Shown: in pieces, positions 7,075-9,809 of the stretch | Layout: the number at the start of each line of letters is the position of its first letter | Numbering within the stretch: the first letter of the stretch is position 1 | Assembly: GCA_031259645.1 (NCBI GenBank) | Contig: JAIRLC010000082.1 | Span: 1 to 9,809 of the forward strand | Reading direction: 5' to 3' | Length of the DNA: 9,809 bases | Origin: Prevotellaceae bacterium | Lineage (GTDB): Bacteria; Bacteroidota; Bacteroidia; Bacteroidales; UBA932 | Position numbers and translations under genes: made by a program | The notes under the pieces: generated by a model | What the model was told of the DNA's origin: nothing | What the model saw: the letters and a program-made list of their open reading frames with translations, nothing else | The model's database searches: none

Positions 7075-7935
7075 ATGAGACAGCTTAAAATCACAAAGTC
7101 GATTACAAACCGTGAGAGCGCATCGCTCGATAAATACCTGCAAGAAATTGGCCGTGAAGAATTAATTTCCGTAGAGGAAGAAGTGGAGTTAGCCCAGCGC
7201 ATCAAGCGGGGCGACCAGGAGGCTTTGGAGAAACTCACCCGGGCCAATTTGCGGTTTGTGGTGTCGGTGGCGAAGCAATACCAAAATCAAGGCCTCAGCC
7301 TGCCGGACTTGATTAACGAAGGCAACTTGGGACTAATCAAAGCCGCAGAAAAATTTGACGAAACGCGCGGATTCAAGTTTATTTCTTATGCCGTGTGGTG
7401 GATCCGCCAATCTATCTTGCAAGCGCTGGCCGAGCAATCGCGCATTGTGCGCTTACCCCTCAACCAAGTGGGGTCATTGAATAAAATCAACAAAGCGCTG
7501 GCTAAATTTGAACAGGAGCATGAGCGCGCGCCGTCGCCCGAAGAGCTGGCCGCCGTGCTTGAAATCCCGCGTGAAAAAATTTCCGACACCTTGCGTGTTT
7601 CGGGACGTCATGTGTCGGTTGACGCCCCTTTTGTGGACGGTGAAGACAATAGTTTGCTTGATGTACTGGTCAATAACGACTCGCCCAATGCCGACAGGGG
7701 ATTGATTAACGAATCGCTTTCCCGCGAAATAGACCGTGCTTTATCGACCCTGACCGAGCGCGAGCGCGACATCGTAAAATATTTCTTCGGCATCGGCACT
7801 CAGGAAATGACACTTGAGGAAATCGGCGAGCACTTCGGCCTTACCCGCGAACGGGTGCGGCAGATTAAGGAAAAAGCCATCCGCCGCTTGCGTCACAGCA
7901 CCCGCAGCAAGTTACTCAAAACCTATTTGGGATAA
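7075..7935 (+). CDS. rpoD: Primary RNA polymerase sigma factor (RpoD/SigA, short Bacteroidota form)
   Basis: The housekeeping sigma-70 factor that directs RNA polymerase to TTTG / TAnnTTTG promoters. From the ATG at 7075 it has 286 residues and begins '[20 protein letters not shown]', the usual start in this phylum, without region 1.1. Region 1.2 is about 15-45. Region 2 is about 55-128, with '[20 protein letters not shown]' (58-77), '[18 protein letters not shown]' (78-95) and the aromatic melting segment '[15 protein letters not shown]' (100-114). Region 3 is about 130-205. Region 4 is about 217-280, with the helix-turn-helix '[20 protein letters not shown]' (246-265). The frame stays open upstream to a TTG at 7030, but that start would place the promoter element 7045-7052 inside the gene and adds an unconserved hydrophobic stretch, so I reject it. 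Its stop is 8 bp from the stop of convergent fabI. Confidence 0.95.
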   Translation: MRQLKITKSITNRESASLDKYLQEIGREELISVEEEVELAQRIKRGDQEALEKLTRANLRFVVSVAKQYQNQGLSLPDLINEGNLGLIKAAEKFDETRGFKFISYAVWWIRQSILQALAEQSRIVRLPLNQVGSLNKINKALAKFEQEHERAPSPEELAAVLEIPREKISDTLRVSGRHVSVDAPFVDGEDNSLLDVLVNNDSPNADRGLINESLSREIDRALSTLTERERDIVKYFFGIGTQEMTLEEIGEHFGLTRERVRQIKEKAIRRLRHSTRSKLLKTYLG

Positions 7936-7943
7936 TCCCGGTA

Positions 7944-8798
7944 TCACTTATTGTCTTTTTTCACCACTTTCACATCGCGGTATTCAAGCCCTTCGGTGTA
8001 AATTTTCATGGCGCGGAAACTCATGCCCATGTTGGAATACCCACCGTCGTGGAATAAATTCTGCATGGTCACCTTGCGCGTCAGGTCGCTGAATAACGTA
8101 ATGATATAGTTGGCACATTCCACCGCGTTGGCGTTGCCCAACGGCGACATGCGTTCGGCGAAATCAACCAGGTTGTCAAACCCCAAAATGCCGCTGCCTG
8201 CCGTCGTCAGCGTGGGCGACTGCGACACCGTATTGATGCGGATGCGTTTCTCGCGGCCATAAATGTATCCGAAACTGCGGGCGATAGACTCCAGCATGGC
8301 TTTGGCGTCGGCCATATCGTTGTAGCCATACAGCGTGCGTTGCGCTGCCACATACGAAAGCGCTACCACTGAGCCCCAATCACTGATGGCGTCGAGTTTG
8401 CGGCACACCTGCAAAATCTTGTGAAAAGAAATGGCCGAAATATCCAGCGTCTGTTGCAGGAAATTATAGTCGAGGTCGTCATACGTGCGTCCCTTGCGTA
8501 CGTTGGGCGACATCCCGATGGAGTGCAGTACGAAATCGAATTTTCCGCCCAGATGCTCCATGCCTTTCGTTACTAAATTTTCCAAATCCTGCACCTTTGT
8601 GGCGTCTGCCGGAATTACAATTGTCTGGCATTTTTCAGCCAATTCGTCAATATTCCCCAAACGCATGGATACCGGTGTGTTTGTCAGTACAAACGTGGCG
8701 CCTTCTTCACGGGCGCGTTCCGCCACTTTCCACGCAATTGACTTGTCGTTTAACGCACCAAAAATCAAGCCGCGTTTTCCTTTTAATAAATTATACAT
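7944..8798 (-). CDS. fabI: Enoyl-[acyl-carrier-protein] reductase, NADH-dependent (FabI)
   Basis: Cytoplasmic short-chain dehydrogenase that carries out the last reduction in each cycle of type II fatty acid elongation (trans-2-enoyl-ACP to acyl-ACP) and is the target of triclosan. The 284-residue length is usual for Bacteroidota. The nucleotide-binding loop is 'GALNDKSIAWKVA' (14-26), matching the FabI GxxxxxSIA pattern. 'LHSIGMSP' (91-98) lines the cofactor pocket, its G95 corresponding to G93 of E. coli. Catalytic residues are Y149, Y159 and K166 (Y-x6-K, in 'YGYNDMADAK'), three positions on from E. coli Y146/Y156/K163. 'RINTVSQSPTLTTAGSGI' (187-204) includes the substrate-loop region. The ATG at 8798 begins a typical 'MYNLLKGKRGLIFG' N-terminus. 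It is a single gene with its own promoter, convergent with rpoD and divergent from the YigZ-family gene. Confidence 0.96.
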   Translation of the reverse strand: MYNLLKGKRGLIFGALNDKSIAWKVAERAREEGATFVLTNTPVSMRLGNIDELAEKCQTIVIPADATKVQDLENLVTKGMEHLGGKFDFVLHSIGMSPNVRKGRTYDDLDYNFLQQTLDISAISFHKILQVCRKLDAISDWGSVVALSYVAAQRTLYGYNDMADAKAMLESIARSFGYIYGREKRIRINTVSQSPTLTTAGSGILGFDNLVDFAERMSPLGNANAVECANYIITLFSDLTRKVTMQNLFHDGGYSNMGMSFRAMKIYTEGLEYRDVKVVKKDNK

Positions 8799-8823
8799 AT
8801 CTTTATATTTAATTTTTGAGATA

Positions 8824-8854
8824 CAAAGATAAAAAACTTATTTTTATGAACCAA
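8824..8854 (-). promoter_or_regulatory. fabI promoter in the divergent fabI / YigZ-family gap
   Basis: Read on the minus strand, TATCTTTG (8831 down to 8824) fits TAnnTTTG. A TTG (8854 down to 8852) lies 20 bases upstream, the right distance for the -33 element. Transcription would start near 8817, about 19 bases before the fabI ATG at 8798. The TTG is the complement of codon 3 of the divergent gene, so the promoter overlaps that gene's leader and first codons. I see no equally good promoter for the + strand gene: the nearest TTTG (8815-8818) has its TA one base too far away. Confidence 0.6.
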
Positions 8855-9445
8855 CCCGGTGATATTTACAAAACCATTGCTGCGCCTTGCTCCGGCGTGT
8901 TTAAGGACAAGGGGAGCAAGTTCTTAGCCTATGCTTTTCCGGTAGATACGGTGGGCGACGTGAAGCAACAGGTGCAGCATTTGAAGAAAGAATATTTTGA
9001 TGCACGGCACCATTGTTATGCTTACCGCATAGGTGTGCATGGCGAACAATGGCGCGCCAACGACGACGGAGAGCCCTCGTCCACAGCTGGAAAGCCGATA
9101 CTGGGGCAGTTGCTTTCGCAGGAATTAACGAATGTGCTGATTGTGGTGGTGCGCTATTTCGGCGGTATACAGCTTGGCGTGCCGGGACTTATCAACGCTT
9201 ACCGCAGCGCGGCTTCCGATGCACTGGCGCATGCTCAAATCGTGGAGAAAACGGCAAAAGAACAACTTACTTTCTGTTTTTCTTATGAGGCCATGAACGA
9301 TGTGATGAAGTGGCTGAAGGAAGAGAAGGCGGAAATCCTTTCGCAGCAGTTCGACGCCGAATGTGTCATCACAATCGCCGTACCGCGAAGCCGGGCGGAT
9401 GATATGCGGGACAGGATAGAAAGGGTGAAAAGGGAGAAAAGGTGA
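8846..9445 (+). CDS. YigZ / IMPACT (UPF0029) family protein
   Basis: A 200-residue cytoplasmic protein of the family of bacterial YigZ and the IMPACT domain of eukaryotic translation regulators; its exact bacterial role is unsettled. The N-terminal UPF0029 domain (about 18-130) carries the signature blocks 'ARHHCYAYRIG' (53-63), 'ANDDGEPSSTAGKPIL' (70-85), 'LTNVLIVVVRYFGGIQLGVP' (93-112) and 'GLINAYRSAA' (113-122). A smaller C-terminal domain of about 65 residues follows, as in YigZ. The frame continues upstream to a TTG at 8816, but the added residues would be encoded across the fabI promoter and are not family-like, so the ATG at 8846 (giving 'MNQPGDIYKT') is preferred. The last codons (ERVKREKR) are encoded by the purine-rich repeat at 9418-9471, so the extreme C-terminus may be repeat-derived. 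The gene is alone between divergent fabI and pyrB. Confidence 0.9.
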   Translation: MNQPGDIYKTIAAPCSGVFKDKGSKFLAYAFPVDTVGDVKQQVQHLKKEYFDARHHCYAYRIGVHGEQWRANDDGEPSSTAGKPILGQLLSQELTNVLIVVVRYFGGIQLGVPGLINAYRSAASDALAHAQIVEKTAKEQLTFCFSYEAMNDVMKWLKEEKAEILSQQFDAECVITIAVPRSRADDMRDRIERVKREKR

Positions 9446-9471
9446 AAGGGAGAACGAGGGAATGGGTGAAA
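9418..9471 (+). repeat. Purine-rich imperfect repeat, period about 9 bases, across the YigZ-family stop codon
   Basis: Over 54 bases only five are pyrimidines. The tract breaks into related units: GGGTGAAAA (9423-9431), GGGAGAAAA (9432-9440), GGTGAAA (9441-9447), GGGAGAACGA (9448-9457), GGGAAT (9458-9463) and GGGTGAAAT (9464-9472). The stop codon TGA (9443-9445) sits inside one unit. The tract ends about 15 bases before the pyrB promoter element. Whether it has a function (transcript end, RNA structure) or is simple-sequence drift cannot be told from the sequence. Confidence 0.6.
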
Positions 9472-9485
9472 TCAATTTTTTTGTA

Positions 9486-9493
9486 TATCTTTG
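9486..9493 (+). promoter_or_regulatory. TAnnTTTG (-7) promoter element for pyrB
   Basis: TATCTTTG is a perfect TAnnTTTG, the same eight bases as in the fabI promoter. Transcription would start near 9500, about 20 bases before the ATG at 9520. The expected -33 region falls in the end of the purine-rich tract and has no TTG. I see no attenuator-like hairpin or uracil-sensing leader in the short gap, so pyrimidine control is not evident here. Confidence 0.5.
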
Positions 9494-9519
9494 TGATACT
9501 TTAGTCCAAAAATAACATC

Positions 9520-9809
9520 ATGCCAAAAAGTTTAGTATCCATCCATGATTTCTCGAAAGACGAACTGCTGCACATCGTGAAGCAGGCGGCGGCTTTTGAG
9601 AACGACCACCGGCCGGTGTTTAAAGGGAAAGTGGTGGCCACCATCTTTTTTGAACCCTCGACCCGTACGCGCCTCAGTTTTGAAACCGCAGCCAACCGGC
9701 TCGGCGCCCGTGTGGTGGGCTTTTCCGACGCCGACAACACCAGTGTTTCGAAGGGCGAAACGTTAAAAGACACCATCATGATGATTTCAAATTATGCCGA
9801 CCTCATCGT
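9520..9809 (+). CDS. pyrB: Aspartate carbamoyltransferase catalytic subunit, N-terminal part (runs off window)
   Basis: Catalyses carbamoyl phosphate + aspartate to N-carbamoylaspartate, the committed step of pyrimidine synthesis, in the cytoplasm. Only the first 96 codons are present, roughly a third of the usual chain of about 300-310 residues; the gene continues past the window end. The carbamoyl-phosphate site is clear: '[15 protein letters not shown]' (43-57) includes S47, T48, R49 and T50. The loop '[13 protein letters not shown]' (73-85) brings S75 and K78, equivalent to E. coli S80 and K84. The ATG at 9520 has an A-rich leader (ccaaaaataacatc) and gives the family's normal N-terminus. 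In this phylum pyrI (regulatory subunit) often follows, but that cannot be checked here. Confidence 0.95.
   Translation, partial: MPKSLVSIHDFSKDELLHIVKQAAAFENDHRPVFKGKVVATIFFEPSTRTRLSFETAANRLGARVVGFSDADNTSVSKGETLKDTIMMISNYADLI

Noticed and set aside
7929..7939. Small palindrome GGGATAATCCC over the sigma factor stop codon, between convergent rpoD and fabI.
   Set aside because: It can form only four base pairs with a three-base loop and has no T-run on the rpoD side. It may be chance; no terminator can be supported in the 8-bp gap.
8816..8845. Upstream TTG start extending the YigZ-family protein by ten residues.
   Set aside because: The extra residues fall across the fabI promoter and are not family-like; the ATG at 8846 gives the normal N-terminus.
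1..9809. Searched for tRNA or rRNA genes, CRISPR arrays, insertion sequences, phage or defence genes.
   Set aside because: None seen. Intergenic space is small and all long frames are explained by conserved chromosomal genes.

Overview
The window reads as chromosomal DNA of a Bacteroidota bacterium, most likely of order Bacteroidales. Four things point there. It carries two building blocks of the Type IX secretion system (T9SS), a secretion route confined to this phylum and its close relatives. Its primary sigma factor is the short form without region 1.1. Promoters match the phylum's TTTG / TAnnTTTG pattern. Start codons have A-rich leaders with no Shine-Dalgarno sequence. A rubrerythrin suggests an anaerobic or microaerobic life, and MqnC implies menaquinone made by the futalosine route.

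Layout. 40-615: rubrerythrin, its promoter lying outside the window. 700-6996: five genes on the + strand with gaps of 17, 0, 24 and 15 bp behind one good promoter (676-707). They encode an exported TPR protein, a PorE-like TPR/propeller/CRD/OmpA protein, MqnC, AMP nucleosidase, and a T9SS Plug (DUF5103) protein. 7075-7935: the primary sigma factor, with its own promoter. 7944-8798: fabI on the minus strand, converging on the sigma gene with 8 bp between stop codons. 8846-9445: a YigZ/IMPACT family protein, divergent from fabI across a 47-bp gap that holds the fabI promoter. 9520 to the window end: the first 96 codons of pyrB, behind a purine-rich tract and a promoter element.

How the genes work together. 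The probable operon joins two envelope proteins expected to act in T9SS (a peptidoglycan-anchored OmpA protein and the Plug of the SprA/Sov pore) with two cytoplasmic nucleoside-processing enzymes, one of them in menaquinone synthesis. The exported TPR protein heading the operon is a natural candidate partner of the PorE-like protein. The remaining genes are housekeeping: transcription, fatty acid elongation, pyrimidine synthesis and peroxide defence.

I found no insertion sequence, CRISPR array, tRNA, rRNA, phage gene or defence system. No gap between genes exceeds 115 bp. The window is mostly conserved core genome. The most interesting feature is the mixed T9SS/menaquinone operon, not a clearly new system.
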